Part shown: positions 34,621-43,340 of the stretch, piece by piece
Layout of the letters: each line of letters opens with the position of its first letter
Numbering within the stretch: the first letter of the stretch is position 1
NCBI RefSeq assembly: GCF_900149695.1
Contig: NZ_LT703004.1
Span: forward strand, 558,001 to 622,000
DNA: 64,000 nucleotides
Source: Anderseniella sp. Alg231-50
Lineage (GTDB): Bacteria > Pseudomonadota > Alphaproteobacteria > Rhizobiales > Aestuariivirgaceae
Reading direction: 5' to 3'
Made by a program: the position numbers and the translations under genes
Notes under the pieces: generated by a model
What the model saw: only the letters and a program-made list of their open reading frames with translations
The model's database searches: none
Told to the model about the DNA's origin: nothing

Positions 34621-35529
34621 TCAGCTGCTTAAAAACTCGGTCACTGCGTCAGCAGCAAGCTTTGCGGAATGAATCAGGTACAAAGCCGCCTTTTCAGACT
34701 GATATCTGGCGGCAAACCGCAACGGCGCAGGCGTCCAGTTCACCTTAACTTCGACAAGCCGCTTGTTGGCGATGTCTCTTTCGACAAGCGCTCTGGGAAG
34801 CAGCGTGACCCCCATTCCGTCAGCAGCCATCTGCACGCAGGACGCGAGACTATTGGAGGCGACAAATCTCGTGGTCGGCAGCGAACTCTCGTGTGCATGC
34901 TCCACCAGTTCAACGTAGGCCTGTGTGTGGCGAGCATGGGTCAGCACGGAATGCGGAAGTAAATCCGCCACGGTCAGGTCCCCCTTGAGTGCGTCTGCCA
35001 TCTGCATGCCCGCGACCCAAATGTAAGGAAATTTCCCGAGCTCGATAACACCGCTTGCCACGCTTGCAAACGGCGCGGTCTGGATGGCGAGATCCAATCT
35101 GTTTGCACTCAGCTCGCTATCGAGGTTGCGGGACAAGTCCACCGTCAGTTCAACGTTAAGTGCAGGATACGCAGCTTTTATGCGCCGCAGATATGCGTGA
35201 AGCCAAGTGCAGGCTACCAACTCGGTCACCCCCAATCGTAATCTGTCAACGACAAGATCTGACCGGTCGGCAATTTCGACGATACGCTCCACATCACGCA
35301 TTACGGTGCGAGCCGCTTCGAGAATTTCACGTCCCTTGTCGGTGAGCTGAATGGACCCGGCGTCGCGTTGCATCAGAACCACTCCCAACGTCTTTTCAAG
35401 TCCGGAAATCCGTGACGAGATGTTGGGTTGAGTTGTATTCAGGTGATGTGCCGCCTTACGAAAACTGCCAAGTTCCGTGACCCAGATCAACGCCTCAAGC
35501 TGTTTGATATTGAGCACATTTCCGATCAT
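34621..35529 (-). CDS. LysR-family regulator of the hydantoinase operon
   Basis: The 302-residue protein has the LysR HTH (LNIKQLEALIWVTELGSFRKAAHHLNTTQPNIS region, residues 6-40) and an effector domain. The ATG at 35529 is preferred over the longer frame because GGAG lies upstream and the HTH then sits at the normal place. It lies 110 bases upstream of HyuA in the same direction; an AT-rich promoter-like stretch separates them. It probably senses the hydantoin-type substrate. Confidence 0.8.
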   Translation of the reverse strand: MIGNVLNIKQLEALIWVTELGSFRKAAHHLNTTQPNISSRISGLEKTLGVVLMQRDAGSIQLTDKGREILEAARTVMRDVERIVEIADRSDLVVDRLRLGVTELVACTWLHAYLRRIKAAYPALNVELTVDLSRNLDSELSANRLDLAIQTAPFASVASGVIELGKFPYIWVAGMQMADALKGDLTVADLLPHSVLTHARHTQAYVELVEHAHESSLPTTRFVASNSLASCVQMAADGMGVTLLPRALVERDIANKRLVEVKVNWTPAPLRFAARYQSEKAALYLIHSAKLAADAVTEFLSS

Positions 35530-35739
35530 CTTGCCGCACTCCAACACCAAGTCATTACAAGCGCTGCCATTGAATATGATCGGAGCGTGTACATGCTTTT
35601 CAATTATCAGCAAGACCATACAAGATAAAAAGAACTTATCCTACATCCTGTTTGCTTCTCTCAATCGAGAAACGAACTGCCATAAAGAGTCCCATGACAA
35701 CAACTTCATCCAGGCATCGAGACCTGCGTCGCCCTAAGC

Positions 35740-36012
35740 CTACTGGCGCGCCGCCGTCACCGTGCTGTCATCAGGATTGACGAACCCGGATGCGCCTGAC
35801 ACCCGGGTCAGGGCTGCAACGGCGTCGATCTGGGCGATCAGGGCTTCGGTTTCGCGATAGATCGGGTTGCGCAGGCCACAGCCGAGGGTGAGTTTTCGCG
35901 CCATTTCGCGGCTTTCCCTGAGCGCGTCAAGCAGCCGGGCATAATCGTATTCTTCCGGTACGGGATGATAAAACGGGTTGCGCACATGCGCGGCTGGTTT
36001 GTTCCTGGCCAT
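35740..36012 (-). CDS. Small unknown charged protein
   Basis: The 90-residue protein is helical and hydrophilic, with NPFYHPVPEEYDYARLL near the N-terminus and CGLRNPIYRETEALIAQID in the middle. No membrane segment or known motif. It follows a Zn-ribbon-like gene by six bases on the same strand, so the pair is probably one operon. Function unknown. Confidence 0.5.
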   Translation of the reverse strand: MARNKPAAHVRNPFYHPVPEEYDYARLLDALRESREMARKLTLGCGLRNPIYRETEALIAQIDAVAALTRVSGASGFVNPDDSTVTAARQ

Positions 36013-36018
36013 GTCTGA

Positions 36019-36249
36019 TCAGCGTCCCCTGCCCTTTGCCGTCCTGTAATCCCACAACGCACTGACAAGCTGCCTGCCGCCGCAGCCGGAACACACGAAA
36101 TGAGCGGCAGCCAGCTGGATCGGCAGGTCGCGCGGGATCCTCCTCGGTATCAGAGACGGCGGAATATCCACCGAACGGGTGCACGGCACGCACCTGACTT
36201 CAAGGTGCGCATTGCGATCGCAGATATCCTGAACCGTCTCCATATACAT
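36019..36249 (-). CDS. Small Zn-ribbon-like protein
   Basis: The 76-residue protein has two CxxC pairs (VRCVPC and FVCSGCGG) about 35 residues apart, as in small zinc ribbons. The rest is basic. The upstream region is AT-rich and may hold the promoter. An alternative ATG two codons in is possible. Pairs of this kind are often phage- or island-associated; this one shows no other mobile signs. Confidence 0.55.
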   Translation of the reverse strand: MYMETVQDICDRNAHLEVRCVPCTRSVDIPPSLIPRRIPRDLPIQLAAAHFVCSGCGGRQLVSALWDYRTAKGRGR

Positions 36250-36433
36250 GAAATGTTCTTAATATGTTCTCCCGCATCGATTCAACAAAAAACTGATCCG
36301 CTCAAGGCGGCTCAAGCGCTTTCCAGCCCTCCAAAGCATTCATAAATATCTGTTTTAAAAAGTTTTATTGTAAATGGAAAATATTTTGACAGTACACGGT
36401 ATAGTTGAATTACCCTGCCCTGGCGGCAGAGAC

Positions 36434-37042
36434 TCAGGTCAGCCCATAGTGCTCTGCAAACGGATCATGGGCGGCGTCCTCATGCCAGGTATACTCGGCG
36501 TAGCGCGCAACCTTTCGGGCTGTGTCCTTGTCATGCAGCCGCTCGATCACAGACAGGCTCATGTCCATGCCGGCAGACACGCCTGACGAGGTGAACAGCC
36601 GCCCGTCCTCGACCCAGCGGGCCCTGGCGACCCAGTCCACATCGGGGCCCTGCTCCTTGACCCAGGCGAAGCTCATCTTGTTGGAGGTCGCCTTGCGGCC
36701 GTCCAGCAGGCCGGCCTTTGCCAGCAGGGCAGACCCGGTACACACCGACATGATAGTTTCAGCCTGGGCGGCTTTTGCCGTCAACCAGTCCATCATTGCG
36801 GGGTTGTCAACCTGGGCCCTGGTTCCCGGCCCGCCGGGGACCAGCAGCATGTCGAAAGATTGTGCTGCGGCAAACGTGTGATCAACACACGCGCGCTGGC
36901 CATGGGTGCTGGCCACCTCGCCTTCCTGTTCGGCCACTATGGACAGGCTGAACTCTTCGGGCAGCATGCCGAACATCTCGATGGGACCGAACAGGTCGAG
37001 GGTTTCAAAGCCCGGAAATACCAGGGCTGCAATGGATCGCAT
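36434..37042 (-). CDS. DJ-1/PfpI-family protein
   Basis: The 202-residue protein begins with FPGFETLDLFGPIEMF and has MLLVPGGPGTRAQ and the nucleophile elbow MSVCTGSALLAKAGLL, where the Cys is the expected catalytic residue. The group includes isonitrile hydratase-like and AraC-associated forms. It lies on the opposite strand to the GlxA-like regulator at 37403, which has the same N-terminal domain. Confidence 0.8.
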   Translation of the reverse strand: MRSIAALVFPGFETLDLFGPIEMFGMLPEEFSLSIVAEQEGEVASTHGQRACVDHTFAAAQSFDMLLVPGGPGTRAQVDNPAMMDWLTAKAAQAETIMSVCTGSALLAKAGLLDGRKATSNKMSFAWVKEQGPDVDWVARARWVEDGRLFTSSGVSAGMDMSLSVIERLHDKDTARKVARYAEYTWHEDAAHDPFAEHYGLT

Positions 37043-37072
37043 GGGGAAAATCCTTTTCAGGTAATCAGGAAA

Positions 37073-37324
37073 TTAACCGAGGTCGGCGCATTCGGGATGG
37101 TCCTTGGTAAAGCGCTTGGTCGAAGCCGGGTTCTTCACCAGGTGCCTTTGCGGCCTGATGGGGCGGACCACGAGATTGCCGCCGCAGTTCGGGCAGACAT
37201 TGCCAAAGCGCTGTTCGGCACACTCGGCGCAGAAAGTACATTCGAACGTGCACATGCGCGCATCGGTGGCCGCTGGCGGCAGGTCCTTGTCACAACATTC
37301 ACAGTTCGGCTTGAGCAACAGCAT
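37073..37324 (-). CDS. DUF1272 zinc-rich protein
   Basis: The 83-residue protein matches DUF1272: CECCDKDLPP, CTFECTFCAECA and CPNCGGNLVVRP, with eight to nine Cys probably binding two zinc ions. The ATG at 37324 is nine bases after GGAG, while the earlier ATG at 37333 abuts it. It is 30 bases upstream of the DJ-1 gene and likely co-transcribed. Function unproven. Confidence 0.8.
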   Translation of the reverse strand: MLLLKPNCECCDKDLPPAATDARMCTFECTFCAECAEQRFGNVCPNCGGNLVVRPIRPQRHLVKNPASTKRFTKDHPECADLG

Positions 37325-37402
37325 GTTCAACATCTCCTTTGCAGATCGTGCGGGTTTCGACGGGGCTAGACTAGCAGACTAAGCTTTGGCATAAATGACA
37401 AT

Positions 37403-38398
37403 ATGACCTCGTTTTCTGCCAAACCCGCTCACAGTGTTGTTTTCATCGTGTTTCCACAGGTGAAACTGCTGGATCTGTCCGGCGCGCTGCAGGTTTTCGA
37501 AGACGCAAACAGTGTCTGTGCCGCCAGTTACGAGACAGCCATACTGGCGTTGGAGGCAGGTTCTGTGAAAACTGACACGACCGTGTCGATTTCCGCCAAC
37601 ACCATCGCGCAATGGCCGAACACGGCAATTGATACGCTGATTGTGGCGGGAGGCCCCGGCACACGCGCTGCATCAGCCGACGAGGCCCTCATCACCGAAG
37701 TCAGGCGCCTGGCTGCGACCAGCACCCGGGTGGCGTCCATATGTACCGGGGCATACGTGCTGGCAGCCGCCGGGCTGCTGGATCACCGGCGGTGTGTGAC
37801 CCACTGGGAGTCCTGCTCTCACCTGCAGGACAAATTCCCGCAGGTAAATGTCGATCCTGATCCGATCTATGTGCGCGACGGCAATGTCTGGACCTCGGCA
37901 GGCGTTACCGCCGGCATCGACATGGCGCTGGCCATGGTGGCAGACGATCACGGGCGCACAGCCGCGCTGGCACTGGCCCGGTCTCTGGTCGCCTACATGA
38001 TGCGTCCGGGCGGGCAGTCGCAGTTCAGCCCCGTGCTGGACCAGCAGGCAAGCGATGCCGGCGGGCGCTTCGAGGCCCTGCACACCTGGATCATCGACAA
38101 TCTCGACCGCGACCTGAAGGTGGAAAAGCTGGCCGAGGAGGCAAACATGAGTGCCCGCAATTTCGCCCGCGTCTATGCGTCAGAAACCGGCTCATCACCG
38201 GCCCGGGCAGTGGAACGGTTTCGCGTGGAAGCCGCCCGCAGGCTGCTTGAAGACACCGGCCTGCCGGTCACCGCCATAGCCGACCGCTGCGGCTTCAACG
38301 ACGACGAACGCCTGCGCCGCGCCATGACGAGAGCGGTCGGCCTGTCTCCCAACGATTACCGCAAACATTTCGGGGCCGGCAGCCAGGCAGCCGGATAG
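37403..38398 (+). CDS. GlxA-like AraC-family regulator with DJ-1 domain
   Basis: The 331-residue protein has an N-terminal DJ-1/PfpI domain (about residues 10-185; AGGPGTRAA and SICTGAYVLAAAGLL) and a C-terminal AraC HTH (about 225-325; MSARNFARVY and ADRCGFNDDERLRRA). Members regulate amino-acid or betaine catabolism; in GbdR/ArgR-type proteins the DJ-1 part senses the ligand. It is divergent from DUF1272-DJ-1. Confidence 0.85.
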   Translation: MTSFSAKPAHSVVFIVFPQVKLLDLSGALQVFEDANSVCAASYETAILALEAGSVKTDTTVSISANTIAQWPNTAIDTLIVAGGPGTRAASADEALITEVRRLAATSTRVASICTGAYVLAAAGLLDHRRCVTHWESCSHLQDKFPQVNVDPDPIYVRDGNVWTSAGVTAGIDMALAMVADDHGRTAALALARSLVAYMMRPGGQSQFSPVLDQQASDAGGRFEALHTWIIDNLDRDLKVEKLAEEANMSARNFARVYASETGSSPARAVERFRVEAARRLLEDTGLPVTAIADRCGFNDDERLRRAMTRAVGLSPNDYRKHFGAGSQAAG

Positions 38399-38418
38399 GG
38401 GCCGGTGCCGGGACAGAC

Positions 38419-39528
38419 TTATTGCGGCGGTAGCAGGACGAAATTGCCGACATGGGTCTTCTTCAGGAATTCACGCTGGGCCTCCGCGATCCGGTCGAGC
38501 GGGAAGGTTTTTGCCAGCAGAGGCCGGATTTCACCGCGTTCGATATAGGACACCAGATTTTCAAACACCGGTTCGTCCCACGCGGTGCAACCGATAAGGG
38601 TCAGGTCGTTCAGGTAGAAGGTGCGCATGTCGAGAGAAACCACCGGCCCGCCGATTGCGCCTGACGAGGTATACCTGCCACCCCGCTTCAGCACATCAAG
38701 CATCCCGCCGAACGCCGGTCCGGCCACATTGTCGACAACGACGTCGACACTGTGCTCGCCCAGGCGGGCAACGACGTCGTCATTGCGGTCGATGACCTCA
38801 TCAGCGCCGACAGATCTCACCTGGTCAGCCTTGGCGCTTGCCGCGATACCCGTCACCCTGGCGCCACGGCGCCTGGCCAGTTGAACAACCGCTGAACCGA
38901 CCCCGCCCGACGCACCGGCTACGAGTACATGCTCGCCTGCGGACACTCCGGCTCGATGCAGCATGTTTTCCGCAGTGCCGTAAGCGCAAGGGATAGTGGC
39001 CAGTTCGGCATCGGACCAGTCACAGTCCACCGGGAAAACATCCGACGCCGGCACTTTCACGAACTGCGCAAACGCACCGTCGAAATCCGATCCCATCCAG
39101 ACATTGTCCATTGTGGCGTAGCCGGACGGGCGCATGCAGGAGCGCACCAGGACCCGGGCGCCGATCATGGTCTCATCGCCACCGTCGGCAACCGCAACCA
39201 CGCGCCCGCAGCAGTCGGTGCCCTGGATGAACGGAAACGGCGTCGGCGCGTTCCAGCCGCCGTCCTGCTTCGGCGCTGCATCAACCTGTGCAGCCGCCTC
39301 TGTGCTGGTGGTCACCGAGGCGGAATACCAGCCAAGCCGGGTGTTGATCTCGGTATTGTTGATGCCCGCAGCCAGCACCTGCAGCAGCACTTCACCCGGC
39401 CCCGGTTCAGGCACCGGCACTTCGCGATAGACCAGCTTGTCGTAATCACCATTGCCGGTAGTCACAACCGCCATCATGGTGGACCTGCAACCCGACGTGT
39501 CGAAACGGTCCTGCCCGGAAGTGCTCAT
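38419..39528 (-). CDS. MDR-family zinc-independent oxidoreductase (quinone-reductase-like)
   Basis: The 369-residue protein has the GroES-like N-terminal half and an NAD(P)-binding half with VAGASGGVGSAVVQLA. The cysteine CDW-type zinc motif of classical alcohol dehydrogenases is not complete, pointing to the quinone-oxidoreductase/crotonyl-reductase side of the family. It converges with the GlxA-like gene. Substrate unknown. Confidence 0.75.
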   Translation of the reverse strand: MSTSGQDRFDTSGCRSTMMAVVTTGNGDYDKLVYREVPVPEPGPGEVLLQVLAAGINNTEINTRLGWYSASVTTSTEAAAQVDAAPKQDGGWNAPTPFPFIQGTDCCGRVVAVADGGDETMIGARVLVRSCMRPSGYATMDNVWMGSDFDGAFAQFVKVPASDVFPVDCDWSDAELATIPCAYGTAENMLHRAGVSAGEHVLVAGASGGVGSAVVQLARRRGARVTGIAASAKADQVRSVGADEVIDRNDDVVARLGEHSVDVVVDNVAGPAFGGMLDVLKRGGRYTSSGAIGGPVVSLDMRTFYLNDLTLIGCTAWDEPVFENLVSYIERGEIRPLLAKTFPLDRIAEAQREFLKKTHVGNFVLLPPQ

Positions 39529-39610
39529 TCGTGATCCTGCCCATATTGCAACTGCCAGACTCAGCTAGCTTGATAGCTGGCCGATCTGTGAGTTGGCAAC
39601 TGCTCAAAGA

Positions 39611-40129
39611 TCATTTGCAGGCCGAAGAGCTGCGAGGTGGTTTGTTCAGTGGCGCGGTGTTGTATGCTTTGGCGTACTTGTCAAAGTCAGGAAGCGATTT
39701 GCACACAGGTGGCAGCATCACCAGACACGAGCTGTCGTAAAGTGCATTTCGCAAACCTTCAGATGCACACTCGATCCCCGGTATCACTATCTGTGATCGC
39801 GATGTGTCGGTTCTTCCAATGAAACGGAAGGCGCCTCTCTGCAAATCCAACTTTGCGTCATTGACGGCGTCCGCCGGGTCGAAAACTTTCCCAAGTATGG
39901 ATTGCAGATTCGAACACCTGATATAGGGGTACTCGAGATGAATTCTGTCCGTGCCGCCAGGCAGCCTGCATCCCGGATCAACAGTTCTGGAAATTCCCGT
40001 TTGAAAAGCCATGTCGTGACGGTCAAAGTACGGCGCTCGAGTGGGCGTCCAAAGCAGAGCCATCAGCACGACCAGCACCAGCGCCGTCGTCAGGCACAGA
40101 AACCGGACATTGTTACTCGCGAAACCCAA
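39611..40129 (-). CDS. Unknown exported or membrane-anchored protein
   Basis: The 172-residue protein starts with TTG and has one N-terminal hydrophobic segment (about residues 9-28), then a soluble part with six Cys. The Cys suggest periplasmic disulfides. GGAG lies ten bases before the TTG. No family recognised. Base composition is lower in GC than the neighbours, so a recent origin is possible. Confidence 0.5.
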   Translation of the reverse strand: MGFASNNVRFLCLTTALVLVVLMALLWTPTRAPYFDRHDMAFQTGISRTVDPGCRLPGGTDRIHLEYPYIRCSNLQSILGKVFDPADAVNDAKLDLQRGAFRFIGRTDTSRSQIVIPGIECASEGLRNALYDSSCLVMLPPVCKSLPDFDKYAKAYNTAPLNKPPRSSSACK

Positions 40130-40285
40130 GAGGAGTTTTCTCCATAAATATCAATATTTTAGATAGGTACGGTGAGAGCCTGATTCAAATCGATGGCGCT
40201 GACGGCAGTGACAAAACGCGAAAATTGGTTAATCTGCTGCACGTGCCCGGATCACATCCAACCATTACAAAAAGAAGGGGCGGAC

Positions 40286-40657
40286 ATGCCTGATACGCCT
40301 GCAAATACCGGTTCCGGTGACTGGCTTGGCCCCGGCAAGAACAACGTGACCCTTGTCTATATCCTGTACCTGGCCGGCTTCGTGCTGGGCGGGTTGTCGA
40401 CATTGGTTGGCGTGATATTCGCCTATCTCAATCAGGGCAAAGCTGATCAGGTCAGTCAGACCCACTACCGTTACGCCATCCGCACCTTCTGGATCGGATT
40501 GCTCTATTCCCTGATCAGCGCCGCGCTGATGATCGTCGGCATAGGTTTCCTGCTGCTCCTGGCAGTTGCCGTGTGGCTGATAATCCGATGCGTCAAGGGC
40601 CTGCAGGCCGCATCGGCGGGAAAGCCCATCGCCAATGTCGAAACCTGGCTGTTCTAG
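40286..40657 (+). CDS. Small membrane protein, DUF4870/Tic20-like
   Basis: The 123-residue protein has three hydrophobic helices (about residues 20-45, 66-85 and 86-106) with YILYLAGFVLGG, THYRYAIRTFWIG and a C-terminal KPIANVETWLF, the usual pattern of small DUF4870-type proteins. AGAAGGGG precedes the ATG. Function unknown; standalone gene. Confidence 0.7.
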   Translation: MPDTPANTGSGDWLGPGKNNVTLVYILYLAGFVLGGLSTLVGVIFAYLNQGKADQVSQTHYRYAIRTFWIGLLYSLISAALMIVGIGFLLLLAVAVWLIIRCVKGLQAASAGKPIANVETWLF

Positions 40658-40702
40658 CAGGTAACCGACAGGCCTCCGGTCCACCCCACGCTGCCCCCTG
40701 TG

Positions 40703-40716
40703 TTGATCCAGATCAA
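40703..40716. promoter_or_regulatory. FNR/FixK-type box (TTGAT-N4-ATCAA)
   Basis: The site TTGATCCAGATCAA matches the full FNR/FixK consensus. Its centre is about 120 bases upstream of the YeeE-like start; if it acts at -41.5 the transcript would start near 40751, leaving a leader of about 78 bases. It suggests oxygen- or FixK-dependent control of the transporter. Confidence 0.65.
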
Positions 40717-40828
40717 GGTGATGTCCTGTGCCGGTGCTAGCACTTCATGGCGGGATGACAGATGGCGTATTTCAGATACGCAGGCTCTCCCGAGATGACT
40801 GGAATTACCGGCATGACGGGAGACCCCG

Positions 40829-41887
40829 GTGGACCTGAGCTGGCTGATAGAAAACTTCAGTGACGCCGGAAGTGCCACCATCGGCGGGGGCGCCATAGGT
40901 TTCGTGTTTGGTATTGCGGCACAGCGCAGCCGGTTCTGTCTCAGGTCAGCGACTATCGAATTCTGGCGCGGTTCACTCGGGCCCAGGACAGCCGTCTGGC
41001 TGCTGGCGTTCGGAGCCGCACTGCTGGGCGTGCAGCTGTTGTTTTCAGCAGACATTCTGGACGCCGCATCGGTGCGCCAGTTGTCGACAACCGGCTCTTT
41101 GTCCGGCGCGGTGATCGGTGGGCTGATGTTCGGGTCCGGCATGATCCTGGCAAGAGGTTGTGCCAGCCGTTTGCTGGTATTGTCGGCAACAGGCAATCTG
41201 AGAGCCCTGATCACCGGCCTGATCCTGACCGTGGTGGCCCAGGCGTCCCTGCGGGGCGTCCTGTCGCCTGCCCGGCTCGAGCTCGCGTCACTATGGCTGG
41301 TCGGGCCGGAAGCCAGAAACCTGATGGACCACGTTCCACACAATAGCGGGCTGGCCGCAGGTCTCGTCATACTGGCGCTGGCGGCGGGCATGGTCCTGCA
41401 TCACAGGCTTGCAACCTCGCTGATTACAACCAGCCTGACAGTGGGCATTGCAGTCACCGCCGGATGGTGGTTCACCGCGACACTGGCCGGCCAGTCCTTC
41501 GACATCGTTCCGGTTCAAAGCGTCAGTTTCACCGGCCCGTCAACCGATACACTGATGGCCGTGGTAAACCAGCCGAACCTGCCGCTGGGTTTTGGGCTGG
41601 GCCTGGTGCCGGGTGTATTTGCCGGGTCTTTCGTCGCGTCCTGCCTGTCGGGTGAATTCCACATCCAGACATTCAACGAGCACGCGCCGATGCCGCGCTA
41701 CATAGCCGGGGCCAGCCTGATGGGATTTGGCAGCATGCTGGCCGGCGGGTGCGCGGTTGGTGCCGGCATGACGGGCGGTGCTGTCCTGGCGCTGACGGCG
41801 TGGATTGCGCTTGTGTGCATGTGGCTTGGTGCCGGCGTGACCGACCTGGTTGCCGATCGCAGGCCGGGCCAACTGGCAACCGGTTGA
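40829..41887 (+). CDS. YeeE/YedE-family transporter (sulfur-compound type)
   Basis: The 352-residue protein has about nine to ten helices and two pseudo-repeats with the conserved Cys-Gly features QRSRFCLRS, LARGCASRL and LAGGCAVGAGMTGG. In TsuA these Cys line a thiosulfate channel. The family mostly imports thiosulfate or related sulfur species. The GTG start follows a GGGAG site. A FNR/FixK box lies upstream. No sulfurtransferase partner gene is adjacent. Confidence 0.8.
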   Translation: MDLSWLIENFSDAGSATIGGGAIGFVFGIAAQRSRFCLRSATIEFWRGSLGPRTAVWLLAFGAALLGVQLLFSADILDAASVRQLSTTGSLSGAVIGGLMFGSGMILARGCASRLLVLSATGNLRALITGLILTVVAQASLRGVLSPARLELASLWLVGPEARNLMDHVPHNSGLAAGLVILALAAGMVLHHRLATSLITTSLTVGIAVTAGWWFTATLAGQSFDIVPVQSVSFTGPSTDTLMAVVNQPNLPLGFGLGLVPGVFAGSFVASCLSGEFHIQTFNEHAPMPRYIAGASLMGFGSMLAGGCAVGAGMTGGAVLALTAWIALVCMWLGAGVTDLVADRRPGQLATG

Positions 41888-41963
41888 CGGATCGCCATCA
41901 CAGTAACATCCGGCGGGAAAATATCACCGCGACACCGCTGGCCGGCACAGGTATCATGCCGCC

Positions 41964-43307
41964 ATGAATGAGATTTCAGACGCGCTCGATCTCGATGACG
42001 ACATCGAGGTTGTTGGCGAAGACCACCTGCCTTCAAGCTTTGCCGTCACAGACCTTGCAACTTCCTCCTTGGGCGCCGTCGGGAGCTCAATCTCCGCGCT
42101 CATGTGCCAGTCAGGCATTACAGGCCACCGGCCCCGCGTTACCGTCGACCGCAGATTATCGTCGCTCTGGTTTGCACGCTCCATCTATCCCGTAGACTGG
42201 GAGATGCCGCCCGCCTGGAACGCCATCGCAGGAGACTACGAAGGCAGGGACGGCTGGATCAAGCTTCACACAAACCTGCTGCATCACCGTTCGGCAGCTG
42301 TCGAGGTGCTGGACTGCGCAGTCAACAAACAGGCGGTCACTGAAGCCGTTGCCACATGGTCCGTTGATGAGCTTGAAACAGCGATTGTCGACAATGGTGG
42401 CGCAGCCGCTGCGATGCGACCCCGCTCGGCATGGACCAGCCATCTTCAGGGCAAGGCAGTGGCATCAGAACCGCTCATTGCCTGGACCGATATGCACAAG
42501 GGCACAATCAGGAGCCGGCCGGCGTCTCCAGGCCGCCCTCTGGAAGGCTTGCGCGTGCTGGATCTAACCAGGGTCCTGGCAGGCCCGGTCGCGACCAGAA
42601 CGCTGGCGGGTTTCGGCGCCGACGTACTTCGCATTGACCCAGTGGACTGGGACGAGCCAAACGTCGTACCCGACATCACGCTGGGAAAACGATGTTGCCG
42701 CCTCAATCTGCGTGACGGGGATGACCGAGCGATTTTCGAGGGCCTGCTTTCCGACGCCGATTTGTTCATTCACGGCTTTCGTTCCGATGCGCTTGAAGTC
42801 CTGGGCTACGGAGACGCAGCGCGCCGCCGGATTGCCCCCTCAATGATCGACGTCCGCCTGGACGCTTATGGATGGACCGGACCCTGGTCGCGCCGTCGCG
42901 GGTTCGACAGCCTGGTGCAGATGAGCTGTGGCATTGCGCACGCCGGAATGACACATGCCGGCAACGACAAGCCGACACCATTGCCGGTTCAGGCCCTTGA
43001 TCATGCCACCGGTTACCTCATGGCCGCAGCTGCGATACGGGCAATTGCAATTGCTGAAAGCAGCAACCTTGTCGGATCTGCAAAACTGTCACTCGCCCGC
43101 ACCGCCGAACTCCTGTTCGCCTATCGGCAGGACGATCCGGCATCGCAGGATTTGCACCCTGTCTCGTCTGATTATTCCGACGCAATCGAGCATACCCCCT
43201 GGGGTAAGGCACACAGACTGAAGGCACCGCTTGATGTCGAAGGTGTCCCCATGGCCTGGTCCAGACCTGCCTGTGAACTTGGTTCGGCCCGACCGACCTG
43301 GAATTGA
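41964..43307 (+). CDS. Family III CoA-transferase with rearranged domain order
   Basis: The 447-residue protein carries the standard CaiB/BaiF N-terminal start (PLEGLRVLDLTRVLAGPVATRTLAGFGADVLRID, split) only at about residue 192. The active-site region GFDSLVQMSCGIA follows (the Asp is the expected nucleophile). The first 190 residues resemble a segment normally found late in such proteins (EGRDGWIKLHTNLLHH, WTSHLQGKAVA). It transfers CoA between acids; substrate unknown. It follows the YeeE-like gene by 76 bases on the same strand. Confidence 0.75.
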   Translation: MNEISDALDLDDDIEVVGEDHLPSSFAVTDLATSSLGAVGSSISALMCQSGITGHRPRVTVDRRLSSLWFARSIYPVDWEMPPAWNAIAGDYEGRDGWIKLHTNLLHHRSAAVEVLDCAVNKQAVTEAVATWSVDELETAIVDNGGAAAAMRPRSAWTSHLQGKAVASEPLIAWTDMHKGTIRSRPASPGRPLEGLRVLDLTRVLAGPVATRTLAGFGADVLRIDPVDWDEPNVVPDITLGKRCCRLNLRDGDDRAIFEGLLSDADLFIHGFRSDALEVLGYGDAARRRIAPSMIDVRLDAYGWTGPWSRRRGFDSLVQMSCGIAHAGMTHAGNDKPTPLPVQALDHATGYLMAAAAIRAIAIAESSNLVGSAKLSLARTAELLFAYRQDDPASQDLHPVSSDYSDAIEHTPWGKAHRLKAPLDVEGVPMAWSRPACELGSARPTWN

Positions 43308-43340
43308 ATTGCTGAAAATTACCATGGAAGGCCAGGGCAA

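Noticed and set aside
40654-41391. 245-codon minus-strand open frame
   Set aside because: It is antisense to the YeeE-like gene, whose membrane helices and Cys-Gly motifs are clear; the minus-strand product has low-complexity composition.
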